NCBI GenBank assembly: GCA_051294375.1
Contig: CM119269.1
Location: 2,145,601-2,209,600 of the forward strand
Direction of reading: 5' to 3'
Source: Paraspadella gotoi
Taxonomy: Eukaryota; Chaetognatha
Length of the DNA stretch: 64,000 bases
The position numbers and the translations under genes were made by a program. Under the pieces are notes generated by a model, which was given only the letters and a program-made list of their open reading frames with translations, made no database searches and had not been told where the DNA came from. Shown piece by piece: positions 47,968 through 59,037 of this stretch. Within the stretch, counting starts at the first letter, position 1; each line of letters begins with the position of its first letter.

Positions 47968-48909
47968 GTGAAAAGGTAAAAAATAAACAAACAATCAAAC
48001 AAACTCGTGCATTAAATTTAAAATGCGAATCCATGAGCGGCATGGACCATGCGACGTCCATGCTCATGAGTTCAGTCCTCGATACTCACCCTCCTTTCCT
48101 GAAAGCGAAACAATTTGTTTTGTTTTGTTTTTTTTCCATTAGATTAAATTGCAATTAGTTTTCTTCACACATTTAAATACAATAACCTAATGTTCGATCG
48201 GATGTTTTTAACGTAGTTCTTTCACGCCCGAACTCACTCTTCACAGATAAATGGCCTTATCCTTTAAATCATCAACTCCGCCGCCGCTCCGCCGCCGCAC
48301 ATCCTCACTCGCTCACCCTTGCACGATGGCCATTTTCTCCGTGTCCACGTGGCGGAAGAGATCCCACTCCCCTTGATCACCGAACGGAGGAGTCGAAATC
48401 CCGCACTGTTCGTCGGGATCCGCTTCGAGGTCCAACTGGATGATAAAAAAAACAATCAATCAATCAAAAGGATCAAATCAATCGAGTAAATCAAACAATC
48501 AAAGAATTAACTTAATCAGTGAATAAAAAAAAATTAATTATTCATCATTCGATGAAGAGATCATCTCTTATAATGAAATCGAGTAACCAATTCATATCAA
48601 ATCAATCAATCAATTGAATAAATTAACCGACCTATCAATCGATTTAAATAAAATTCAAATCGAATTAATCAATTAAATTTAAAAAAAATATAATTAGACA
48701 GATGACCTCCAACGACGTCCTCTCCGAGGAGACGATGATGCTGAGTTCCTGGACGTCGAAGGGAAAATCCATGAGTTCGAGCGTCTCGGCAAAGACGCCC
48801 TTCAGGTGGCGCCGCTCGAAGACCCAGGCCTGACCCTTCTTGTCCAACTGCCAAGACAACTCCTCCTTGCCCCTGCATCATATAAATGCCCCTTGATCGT
48901 ATAAATAGG

Positions 48910-48993
<84 letters not shown>

Positions 48994-50909
48994 GAAAGAG
49001 AGAGACAGAGAGAGAGAGTCAAGTCACGCTATACCTGTCGCCGCCGATGATGTTCTCGATGAAGAGGAGTGGCTTCCACAATTTGGTGAAGTCGATGATG
49101 GAGTCCAAGGGGCTGATGCCGTCGAGGGCGGGTTCCCGCCATTTCGCCTAAAAGGAAAAATCCGAAAGGGAGGGGACAGAAATCTAAAGGTTTAAAACTA
49201 ATTATTTAGGAGAAAAAAAAACAATTTATTTGTTTTTATCAACGAATTGTATTGTTGTTAATACATGTTTCGACTCTTGAGTTTTAGATAAAAACAAATA
49301 AATAGTTTTTTTGTTTTTTTTCTCCTAAATTTCAAAACGCAACGAAATTGATAGTTTATACTGTATACACAATAACTAATTATTTGTATTAGTATTAGAA
49401 TCAATTGTCGTTTTATAAATTCGGTGAAACAGTTTTCGTTCTTTTCATCGTCGTCGTCTTATTCATCGTCCTCGTGGTCGTCGTCGTCATTGTCATGGTC
49501 GCCATCGGTATCGTCGTCTTTGTCGTTATTCCAAGATACAAATATACCAATATAAAAATCATCCATTCATAATTCATTACAAAAAGCTGGCTTTGTGTAG
49601 GCAAAGCTATAATTGGCCTCCATCCTAAGCAGTAAGAACTGTTTATTAGGGTGGAGTGATGAAAAGATTGTATTTAATGATACTGTTCCCCAAACAATCC
49701 GAGCAAAATATTTTTTGTACTCGATAATCAAACTATCTCACGTCTAAAATATCCTTGTTTGTTCACTCTAATAAAATTTTTGTTCCCAAGAGCTCCACTC
49801 TACTGTATATAAGCACCAGATCACTGAATATAATTCTAAAGACCATCATCATATCATCACCATCATCATCATCATCATCAATTAATCCTTATCATCATCA
49901 TAATCATCATCATCATCAATTCATCATCATCATCATCATTCGTATCATCATCATCTATCATCATCATCATCATAATCATTCATATTCATTTTTCCAATTC
50001 AATTCCATACAAATCATCATCATCATCATCATCGTCATCATCATCATCTTCATCATCATCATAATCATCAATTCATCATAATCATCATCATCATCGTCAT
50101 TATCATCATCATCATCAATTCATAATCATCATCATAATCATCATCATCATCAATTCATCATCGTTCATCATCATCAACATCAATTCATCATAATCATCAT
50201 AATCATCGTCATCATCATCATTATCATCATTCATCATCATCATCATCATCATCACCATCATCATCATCATGCCCGAACCTGAATATAGGCCTTGGCGGTG
50301 TAGACTTCCTTGACGGTGTCGACCTCCTTGACTTTAATGAAGACGGTTCTGACGAAGACGACGGTCTTCTCCTCGTGGACGTCGATCCCGTCGGGGAGGT
50401 CGACGAGCTTCTGGTCGGACACGCGGTTGGGGGGCGGCGACGAGGCGGCGGCGGCGGGGGCTTCCGAGGGGAGAGCTTTTTTCTGGAGGGATAATTATAA
50501 ACTTTAAAAAATAAACATTCATTCAATTAAGAACATTACGACATAAGTCGACAATTATTTTTTTAAAAAAACTCTTAATGGAATTGGTACAACCAATAAA
50601 AAAATTTTCCATTCATTTAATTAATATTAAAATAAGCTATCTTGCTCCTGACTTTGGACAGGTTTTGGTGGTTTAAGGCCTCCGTCATTCTTACAAAATA
50701 ATGAAGATATTTTGAAACATATAACATTTTTGTGTATCAACTAATACCTCTTCTTTGAAAACTTCGATCTTGTCGTAATTCTCTTTGATCTGCAGACTGA
50801 GTTTATTGATGGCGGTTTTGAGTTCATTCAGATGGCGTTGCCCGATCAGTCTGGCCTCGTCCACAGAGAGCGACGACGGCGCCGTAATCGTCGCCAGGGT
50901 CGTCGTCAT
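46731..50909 (-). CDS. Cys-less pentameric ligand-gated ion channel subunit, 10 exons
   Basis: The model is complement(join(46731..46835,47035..47200,47306..47413,47498..47611,48090..48098,48317..48435,48707..48872,49035..49147,50279..50482,50748..50909)), 421 residues. Extracellular-domain marks are AKWREPALDG, then ETLELMDFPFDVQELSI. The RRPDYFYWN pre-M1 motif follows. M1 is about FIVLYFINSLSFTTF. M2 is QFRLALSFTLVLTTIQFKFV. VPKVSYLTYLDKYVLGSLV leads into M3, and M4 is VCVSLLCVYALYHTVFILGL. The two cysteines of a classical Cys-loop are absent. No signal peptide is visible; the N-terminus reads as a soluble, partly helical segment (NELKTAINKLSLQIKENYDK). Exon 6 is only 9 nt. The exon 7 donor is GC (AG|GCATCG). 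After M4 the frame stops soon (KRRKDARA); a +1 frame stays open to 46649 with KMRELDKEFLLEKAK. Confidence 0.8.
47876..47967. repeat. (GAAA)n microsatellite in a channel intron
   Basis: About 23 pure GAAA units between exons 6 and 7 of the channel gene. Confidence 0.95.
48908..49019. repeat. (GA)n microsatellite in a channel intron
   Basis: About 110 bp of nearly pure GA between exons 3 and 4 (minus-strand order) of the channel gene. Confidence 0.95.
49205..49329. mobile_element. 125-bp foldback element
   Basis: TTTAGGAGAAAAAAAA at the left and its reverse complement at the right, with arms extending through TTTATTTGTTTTTATC. The loop holds GTCGAAACATG-type sequence (minus strand), which recurs at about 63485. 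Confidence 0.7.
49540..49625. repeat. Diverged copy of the GGTACAACCAAT repeat
   Basis: Retains ACCAATATAAAAATCATCCATTC and GGCCTCCATC-like parts of the 39429 and 50577 copies. Confidence 0.5.
49647..49804. mobile_element. 158-bp deletion derivative of the TAGGGTGGAGTG element
   Basis: Left end TAGGGTGGAGTGATGAAAAG. Right end, other strand, CAGTAGAGTGGAGC. The interior matches only the last ~130 bp of the 607-bp element at 9668-10274. Confidence 0.7.
49850..50270. repeat. Long (ATC)n tract
   Basis: About 420 bp of ATC/CATCAT units with periodic ATAATC and ATTC interruptions in intron 2 of the channel gene. It ends about 10 bp from the exon 2 donor. Confidence 0.95.
50577..50704. repeat. Dispersed repeat, GGTACAACCAAT family
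   Basis: Second long copy, same orientation as 39429-39545, in intron 1 of the channel gene. Confidence 0.75.
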
Positions 50910-52045
50910 CTTCGACTTAACAGAAAATGATAACAATGACAATTATCGCGAGAAACGAACCCAAAAAAAATGGAGAGTTAAAAATTTAAAAACCTTTAAA
51001 TACCGAAAGAAAAATCCCTCCAACAATAACGCACCTGAATTAGCGTTAATTGTTAGAATACTTTTCCGTTGTACAATATTTTATGTTTGGCCAAAGAACA
51101 TTGTTGATTAAAAACGCGAAAACCGATTGGTGAAAACAGCTCGATCGCTTCGGTTGAATCAGAAAACTGAAAAAAGAAAAAAAGAAATAGAAGTGAAATT
51201 TGAAAGGGAGCGATGGATGAGGATGGGGGATCGGGGATCGAGACTTGAACTTTGTAGATCGGAGATTGGGAAGGGGATTGGAGATTAAAGATGCCGATTA
51301 AAAATAGGTATGGGATTTTGGATGTCGTTTGGATGAACGTCGAGTTGGAATATTAGGATAGAGGATTAGGATAGAGGAGAGAGGATAGAGGATTTACGAT
51401 CAGAAAATGGAATGAAGATTTTAGAGCAGAGATGCCAAAGAAAGAAGAAAAGAAGAAGAAAAGAAGAAGAAACAAAAAGAGAGGTAAGTTACTGATATAA
51501 AAAAGAATCTTAGAAAATTTTAGGTTATTTTAGGTTATTTTAGGTTATGTAGGTTAACTAAAATAAAAAAGGTTGATAACAGTGACTTTCTCTTCACGTA
51601 TATTTCCGTGACTACATGATTATGAAATTTATGTGAAAAAAAGTCTTTGCAAAGTTTCAACCACCTCAATCAAATATTACGCGAAATATGCTTCAAGGGG
51701 AAAGGGGACGGTTTTGGAAAAGAGATCCGAAGTTTTTACGGAACTCTCTCTCTCTCGTCCTCGGCGTCGCGGTCTCCTCACTCTCTCTCGTCCTCTTTCC
51801 TCGTTCAACGTCCGACATGCGCGCAGCAGGCGTTCCAATCGCCCAATCAGATTTTTCTCTCCATCGGGTAAGGCACGAAACCCCCCCCTCCACTATTATG
51901 GAGAGCGCCCTCCGCATCCTTGCCCCCTCACCCGCTTTTTTGCCTCCTTCTGCTTGAGGCTTCGTTGCTCAGAGAATCGTCGCTGGAAATCTTCAAATGT
52001 CCGACTGATTGGCTGGTCTGCGAGTCTGCAGAGAAGGCCATAGCG
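50910..52045. other. Intergenic, probably promoter region for the channel gene
   Basis: Includes a TTTTAGGTTA short tandem (51520-51555) and a CpG-rich stretch at 51720-52045. No gene supported. Confidence 0.4.
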
Positions 52046-52150
52046 ATGGACGTGACGACGACAGGAGCCGATGACGCAACGACCAACAGCGCGGACAACG
52101 AAGAGAGACGACGGTTCCATTGCGAAAAGGAATACGATCGAAAAATTCTG
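52046..52150 (+). CDS. Probable first coding exon of an unresolved gene
   Basis: ATG at 52046 opens a 35-codon frame (MDVTTTGADDATTNSADNEE...CEKEYDRKIL) that ends exactly on a consensus donor CTG|GTAAGTGG. The exon is CpG-rich like other exons here. Phase 0 does not match the only good acceptor before the 7TM gene (exon start 53009). So either it is a 5' untranslated exon of that gene with a chance frame, or it belongs to another transcript. Confidence 0.4.
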
Positions 52151-52499
52151 GTAAGTGGTTACTTTACTGTCTAGCTTTGTTCTCATTAAAATTAAAAATT
52201 TTATTAGAATACAACCTTGCTGATTTCGTATAAACAATAAACTAATAAAGTCTTAGTATCTTTTGATTTTTATTGAAGATTATAAAAATATGACTATACG
52301 TCTAAGAAATGAATTTTTTACAAAGAATAGATCTTTGAAATGAATGTTTAATTAGGCGAGAAAGGTAAAGCTATGAATTGAAAGATAGCAGATTCTTAAT
52401 ATATTTATATTTACCGTTAAATATATTGATATTATTCATATTTGTTTAACCAATTTTATAGAAATAATAATATTAGAATAAAATTTTAAATAATCATTG

Positions 52500-52770
52500 G
52501 TCAGTTGAATGTGGATCAGGCGCTAAGTCGGGCTGAAGACTGCTACTTCTTTAACCCGCTCTAGCAACCATGGAACGGGTTCTGGGCTTGGAACCAGGCT
52601 TGAGGGTTTTCCACGCCCCCAAGGTGGCTTACGGCCGTGCTCACGCTTCCCGCAGGGTAGGTACTGGGTTAGGATTGAACCCGGTACCTAGTGGTCATGA
52701 GCGGATGGCTTTACTCAATGAGCCACCGCATATAGGCGGGGTGAACATATGCAATGCCCGACTACAGAAT
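52500..52770 (-). mobile_element. tRNA-derived SINE, family 2
   Basis: On the minus strand, A box TGGCTCATTGAG (52725-52714) and B box GGTTCAATCC (52681-52672) have tRNA-like spacing. The body is shared with 42850-43090. Confidence 0.8.
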
Positions 52771-53043
52771 ATTTTTATAGTGTTTAATAGCTAATTTATC
52801 TTGAAAATAATTCCGGGCTGGCGCGACAATGTTTGCCTAAATTTCCTGCTAATTAGGTTATAGAGAATCGATAATGAAGGAACTATATATTTTCTGTTGA
52901 TTAATTTTGCACCTGCGCGCTGTACATACCAAAATCTATCTTTTGAAAATAGGCAATTTTTCGTCACTGATATTTTCGTCGCTCCCTCCTTTCTAACGTT
53001 GATTTCAGTTTCCCTTTGGTCTTCATCTTCTCTATTATCTAAC

Positions 53044-54724
53044 ATGGCGACGCATGATGGAACTCGCTTCGATCCTTCAACGCTCAACCCAAATCCTTTC
53101 TCGATCCCTTCCACCACGATCGTTTCACGTTCCAACGTTACCGAAGCGTTTACTTCTCCGCCGTCAACGTCAACGTTAACGTCGACGCCTACGCCACACA
53201 CGTCGCATCTATGGCGGTTCGACGACGACACCGATTTCCTCAACGTTCTCTTCGTCTTCTCCGTGGCGGCGCTGGCCGTCGTGTTGGACGTCATCCTTCT
53301 CATCGTCGTCGCTCGGAACCGAAAGTGGCTCCCGGACGTGGAGTTTGAGACCCTAGCACCGACGAGGAATGCCGCCTGGAACGCCGCGTCCACTCACGCC
53401 TGGGTCATCGTCGTCTGTCTCTCCGACGTCGTCGGTGAGGAGAGAAAGGCGCTGTGGCCGATGCGTTGGTCCTTTCAAAGTATCATGTACAATTGCACAT
53501 TGTACAATTTTGATTTCAATAAATGGTTGCTACAATGCGACATGCATTTTCTTTTTCGCTTTTAGCTACGTATAGTTTAAAGATAATTTGAGTGAAGTAT
53601 TCCCTTCTCTACCGATCAGCCCACCCTCTCAACATTTTCCTTCCTTCCTTCCCGCCCTCAGCGTCGGTGGGCGCGGCCGTGGGAGCCGTTCGTTTCAACA
53701 ACCACTTCGGATCCGGAGTTTCTTTCAACCACGACGCCGATGCCGATCTTTGCGCCGGCGGCGCCGACTACTCGTGGGTTTTCTTCGAGTCGACGCTTCA
53801 ATTTCAGCTGTCGTCTCTCGTCGGCCTCCTCGTCGTCGTCGTCGTTTCTTTCGGATGCAGGAGCCAACTTTTCGTCAAGGTGTTTCATTCGTTGTTATAA
53901 TAAAAAAAAATCTTCTTTATCATTCTCGTTAGCTTTGGCTATTGCATTGGTTACGATGTCACGATGTCAGCTCACCTATTGTTTGTTTGTTGTTTCTTAA
54001 ACATAGGTCTCTCTTTTCCTTTTTCCTTCTCTCTCTCCAGGTCGCCAATGCGGCGCCCCTCGCGCCCAAATGGCGCCACTTCGTCGTTCCAGTCGTTGTC
54101 GCAGCGTCGTCCGCGTTGTGGTCGTCGCTGACTTTCGTCGTCTTCGTCGTCGTCGCCGATCACCGTTGCGACGGCGCGGACAATGAAGCCTCCGCTTGGC
54201 CCCGCCACCCTGCCTTTCTCTTTCCGTCCCTCTTCCTCGTCCTCTTCCCCTTCGTAGTCCCTGCCTCGTTAACGCTTTACGTAGCGCGGAAAAGGAAGTG
54301 GCGCTGGGGAGTAGAGAAGGAGGAGGAAGAGGACGAGCTGGAGATTCGATTAGAGGAAGTCGCAGCGCCGACGCCGGTGAGGACCGACTCGACTCCGCCG
54401 CCTCCATCGCCCAAAGAGCGCCAAGGGGCGTTGCATGAGAGTCACGTAGCCCGAATCCTCGTCGTTGGGATCGTTACTATTTTGGCTGCGTCACCCTACG
54501 TCGCTACCACTACGGCGGCGCTCCTCGTCGCTTCGCCGAAAGACTTCTACTCCGAGGCCGTCGTCGGCGTCATGGGCTTCGGCGCCTTTTACGTCGTCCT
54601 TCTCGGCGTCGTCCTAAAATTCGTCGTCGTCCTCGTCAACCCCGACATCAGGAAGAAGACAAGGAGGAAGAGACTGCAGGCGCCGACGATTGAAGACGTC
54701 GAGGAAATTCTGGAGGTCCGATGA
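53044..54724 (+). CDS. Divergent seven-transmembrane receptor, three exons
   Basis: The model is join(53044..53434,53662..53879,54041..54724), 430 residues, phases 1 and 0 in agreement. A Ser/Thr/Pro-rich N-terminus with an NVT sequon precedes seven hydrophobic segments: TM1 about 66-90, TM2 VIVVCLSDVVASVG, TM3 SSLVGLLVVVVVSFG, TM4 FVVPVVVAASSALW, TM5 LFPSLFLVLFPFVVP, TM6 VARILVVGIVTILAASPY and TM7 ending LVNPDIRKK. LSD in TM2, SPY in TM6 and NP in TM7 resemble class A GPCRs, but TM1 has D where N is usual and no DRY follows TM3. The third intracellular loop is long, acidic then Pro-rich. Probably an orphan class A-like receptor; ligand unknown. The start Met is the first in the exon after the acceptor at 53009. 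Confidence 0.7.
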
Positions 54725-55907
54725 CGAGAGAGAGGAAGAAGAAACTTTTGACATTATTACTCACTAGAAGTGGCAGAAGCCACTCAAAAATCTATACTGT
54801 ACTTGAAAATTCATTTTTTAAACTTAATGAGGATGAATGAATGAATAAATAAATGAATGAATGTTTGAAAAAATAGCATTAAACCACTTGCTGCAACTTC
54901 GACGCCTTAATTATAAATATATTTTATATAAGAGAAAAAGTTTTTATTTGTTACAAATAACAAATTAAAATTTGTTTTCTCTTAATCATTACCGCAAAGA
55001 AAAGAATATAAAAATTAAAATATATTGTAATTCATTTAATTCATTTTAATTGTTAGATGAAGAGATCCAGAAAAGATTTACATTTTTCTCGTAATTTGCC
55101 AAAAAAATTGATTATTATGATTAATATTGTCTATAATTTATAATATAAATATAATGAAATAACAACGAGGTTACTGAGAATTAACCACGTGCATGCTATC
55201 GAATTGAGGAAGACGGACTAAACCACGAAAAATCCATTCATAATAGATTTTAAGAGGCTGAAGACGACAACTGAGATCTGACTTTTATATCGATTTTTGG
55301 ATTTGGAAATACCAACCGACCTTTCCGAGTTCATTGACCTTGGATTTCCAAAATGCATCAATAAAAGTTAAAACCCTTAAAGAAATTTATATTGATTCTT
55401 AAAAAAGTTGTAATAAAAAACCTAAAGGTTAGTGATAACGATAGGATATGTAATATGAGGATCGTGGAGCCTATTAATATTAAATTAATATATCTGAATT
55501 ACAAAACTAAGCCTTGTCCTTTTGTTGACTGGCTCGCTTCTCCCATCTGACGGACGGGGCGAAGAAGCTTCTAGATCCGGTGATGACGTAAACCGTGTCT
55601 CGTCGACGAAAAACCCACGTTAAGAAACCGGTCGCCCCAGTTTTTTCCGCTCCTGATTTGCGCTATTTTTATCCTCGAGTTATAAATCTTCGAGGAATTC
55701 GAGAAATTGATCATTTGAGGCTTGAATCTCGAAGAAGATTTAAAGGTGCGAACCAAACGCGCTTGGAACTTATTAATTCTTGATTGTCAAAAAACTTTTT
55801 ATAAAGGAAAAAAAAAAACCTAACGAACAAAGCCGTTTAAAAAACAGTATTAATACATAAGAACCAAACAGTATTTTTTTCCGAACCGAGCGTGAAACAA
55901 AAAAACC
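54725..55907. other. Intergenic
   Basis: AATAAA at 54844-54849 could serve the 7TM gene. A CGTCGACGAA-type GC-rich patch lies at 55580-55640; nothing else recognised. Confidence 0.45.
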
Positions 55908-58900
55908 ATGAGCCTTCCACCGTTATTGGCCTTTTTGACTCTCTTTTCCTTGACCGTGTCGTCGTCGTCGTCATCGAAGACCAACCTGACGTTGATGACT
56001 GTGGCGTCCGATTCGAACGACGGCTTCAAACGCTACATGCGGTCGGCGCAACACTTCGGCTACGAAGTGCAGGTTTTAGGAATGGGGCGACCCTGGCTAG
56101 GGGGTGACATGACACGCCCTGGCGGTGGTTACAAGATCAATCTCCTCCGCGAGGCGCTTGAGGAGTTAAAGGAGGAGGATCGCGTGGTGATGTTCACCGA
56201 CGCCTACGACGTCGTCATCAACGATAAACCCGAAGTCGTCCTTCAAAAATTCGATGCTTTCGCCGCCGGAGTCGTCTTCTCCGCCGAGCCCTTCATCTGG
56301 CCGAAGGCCTCTCTGGAGACGCAATATCCTCAAGTTGAGCCGCATCAGAAAAGGTTCCTCAACTCTGGAGGAATTATCGGCAAGGCTAAGGTAAATACCG
56401 ATTCATTCTTACGATAATCAGTACCAACCTATTACCGTTAATACCGTTATCCCCTGCTTGCCTTTTTAGTTAGGCTTTTACATTTCGAGACCAGTCTTAT
56501 AACCTTTGTGTTGGCACGACTTAAATTCGCCTCACTACTGTCCGTCATCAGCCTCGTCATAATGGATGATGATTGGGCTAAATCATCTCGTAGTAGTGAG
56601 GCAGCTTCAACCTTTTCTACATTAGGCTTAGCTATTTTTTTTTTCAATGTGACTGAATATTTATTAACTAGTACTAAATACTACGTCTAAGCTCAGGTTC
56701 TGTGTTTTACTCCCCTTTCTGATCCTCTTTTAACAAAATTTTACTTTCGCCGACTTGGTTTTAACATCTTTTAAAAATTTAAAAAAATATTTAAAAACGT
56801 TAAGTCCCTTAACAAATGAGCAACCAATTATAGGCAAATTATATGCATTTTTAACGTAAGTAGGACATACCGACAGACGTACCGACGGACTGACCGACAG
56901 ACCGACTAAAAAGGGACTTAATTGCTCCGCGAGTTCTCATGGCGCAGCTAAAAAAAATATTACCTAATTACCCTTTCCACCACCCCTAAACCTCCCTTAA
57001 CCCCCCTAACCCCGATCGGTAAAATTAAACCCCTCTTTTTCTTCCCTTTTTAGTTGCGCCGCGAGTATGTCTGTCCGTCGGTCTGTCCCACTTACGTTAA
57101 AGATGCTTACTTGCTTAAGACAGGATAAAACCTTAAATCTAACAGACTGCTAGCGCCGCCTTCAGGAAATCCTAAAGTATAAAGAATAAAAGACGAAATT
57201 CCCATCCAGTGCGTGTCATGAATACAAATACAATAGAAAGTCACTGCGGCGCAACACATTCGCTGGCCCAATCTTGTTTTTCAGTATTTAAAAATAGAAA
57301 CCTCCGTAAATAAATTCATGCCCTCTCTAGGACCTGTACGCGGTATTGACCAACAGCGCCATATCTAACGAAGACGACGATCAACTCTTCTACACTCTCG
57401 CTTATCTAGACGAGAATATCCGGACGAAGCACTCTATCCGCCTCGACCACGACAGCGACATCTTCATGAACATCAACGGGGCCAAGAACGAGATCGTCCT
57501 CAAGTTTGACGAGACGACGGGCCGCCCTCTCGTCCAAAACAAAAAATCCAAGACCTTCCCTTCCGTCCTTCACGGCAACGGGCCCGAACCCTCCAAAGTC
57601 CGCCTCAATTGGTGGGGAAATTATCTCGCCGACGCTTGGACGGAGAAAGACGGGTGTAAATCTTGTGAGGAGCGAACGGTGGACATTTCCGACGCGGCCG
57701 CAGCGCCCAAAGTGCTTATCGCCGTCTTCGTGGACCGTCCCACGCCGTTCTTTCCCGAGTTTCTCGCCCGCGTTGCCGCGCTTCGCTACCCGAAGAAGGC
57801 CGTCGACTTTTTCATCCACGTCGGTGTCGACTTTCACTCCCGACACGTAGACGACTTCCGGTCTCGCCACGGCAATGACTACCGTAGCTTCCACTTGCTG
57901 ACTCCGGAATCCAGGACGCCAGATTCGCAGGCGCGTGAAGCTGCGTTTCACGAGGGAGTTCGGCGAGGCGTCGACTACGTGTTCGCACTGGATTCCATCG
58001 CGCAGTTGACTAATCCAGACACTTTGCGGCTGTTGATGGAGACAGACAAGTCGATCGTAGCCCCTCTGTTGTCGCGACCCAAGAAGCTGTGGTCCAACTT
58101 TTGGGGCGACATCGGCTCCGATGGGTTCTATCTCCGCTCTGACGACTATGTGGAAATCGTGCAGCGAACTCGTCTCGGTGTCTGGAATTCTCCTTTCATC
58201 TCCGACGCCATCCTCACTCACTCATCCAAATTCTCTGCCGCCGCCGTGCCTTCCTTCTACCGCGGCGACTGGGACCAAGACATGGCCTTTTCGGCCAACA
58301 TGCGCCAACAGGACCACTTCCTCTTTGTCACCAACCAACACGTTTTCGGCCACCTTGTCAACGCCGATCACTTCAACACGTCCCACTTTCACAGCGACAT
58401 GTACGAAATGTTTGAGAACCGACTGGACTGGGAAGAGAAGTACATTCACCCCAACTACACTCAGAATCTTCTCCCGGACTTCCTGGTGGAGCAGCCCTGC
58501 CCTGATGTCTACCGGTTCCCGCTCTTTACCGAGGTCTTTACCGTCGACCTCATCGAGGAGATGGAGAACTTCGGGCAGTGGTCGGGTGGCGGGCACCAGG
58601 GAGCAAACGATCCTCGCCTCTCAGGAGGATACGAGAACGTTCCCACAGTCGACATCCACATGAATCAAATTAACTTTCACGACCATTGGATCCAGATTCT
58701 CAAGGATTACGTAAACCCCATCCAGCAAAAGGTCTTCCCAGGCTTCTATAGCAAAAGCAACGCCCTAATGAACTTCGTGGTTCGGTACAAGCCCAACGAG
58801 CAAGATTACCTAAAGCCGCATCACGACTCCTCCACTTTCACCATAAACGTGGCGCTGAATCGGGCCGGCGTCGACTACGAGGGCGGCGGCTGCCGTTTCC

Positions 58901-59037
58901 TTCGCTACGACTGCCGAGTCACGGACAGTGCGAGAGGATGGGCGCTCATTCACCCCGGAAGGCTTACCCACTATCACGAGGGACTGAGGACCACCAAGGG
59001 GGTGCGCTATATTATGGTATCTTTCGTGGATCCTTGA
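55908..59037 (+). CDS. PLOD: Procollagen-lysine 2-oxoglutarate 5-dioxygenase (lysyl hydroxylase/glycosyltransferase)
   Basis: The model is join(55908..56390,57331..59037), 729 residues, both exons phase 0; this is the usual length of the family. A signal peptide (about 1-20) directs it to the ER, where PLOD enzymes hydroxylate collagen lysines and, in PLOD3-type members, glucosylate them. The N-terminal glycosyltransferase part has the DxD motif in VVMFTDAYDVV. The second exon has KVRLNWWGNY, then an accessory glycosyltransferase-like domain. The C-terminal Fe(II)/2-oxoglutarate domain shows PHHDSSTFTINVALN (H658, D660), LTHYHEG (H710) and the 2-oxoglutarate Arg in TTKGVRYIMVSF (R720), ending FVDP. 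All catalytic residues are present. A single large 3' exon is unlike the intron-rich vertebrate genes. The intron carries a foldback element at 56845-57106. Confidence 0.95.
56845..57106. mobile_element. Foldback element with ACCGAC-type arms
   Basis: Left arm GCATTTTTAACGTAAGTAGG then ACCGACAGAC units. Right arm on the other strand GCATCTTTAACGTAAGTGGG then ACCGACGGACAGAC. The 262-bp element has a T/A-rich and CCCC-rich centre, and sits in the PLOD intron. Confidence 0.75.

Noticed and set aside
49850-50270. CRISPR-like periodic array
   Set aside because: Simple ATC repeat with irregular interruptions, in an animal intron; no spacers.
53658-54407. Antisense and alternative frames over the 7TM gene
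   Set aside because: Arg/Ala/Ser-rich shadows; only the called frame joins across introns and gives seven helices.
57406-58663. Long frames opposite and alongside PLOD exon 2
   Set aside because: Shadows of the PLOD coding frame, whose catalytic motifs are all in the called frame.
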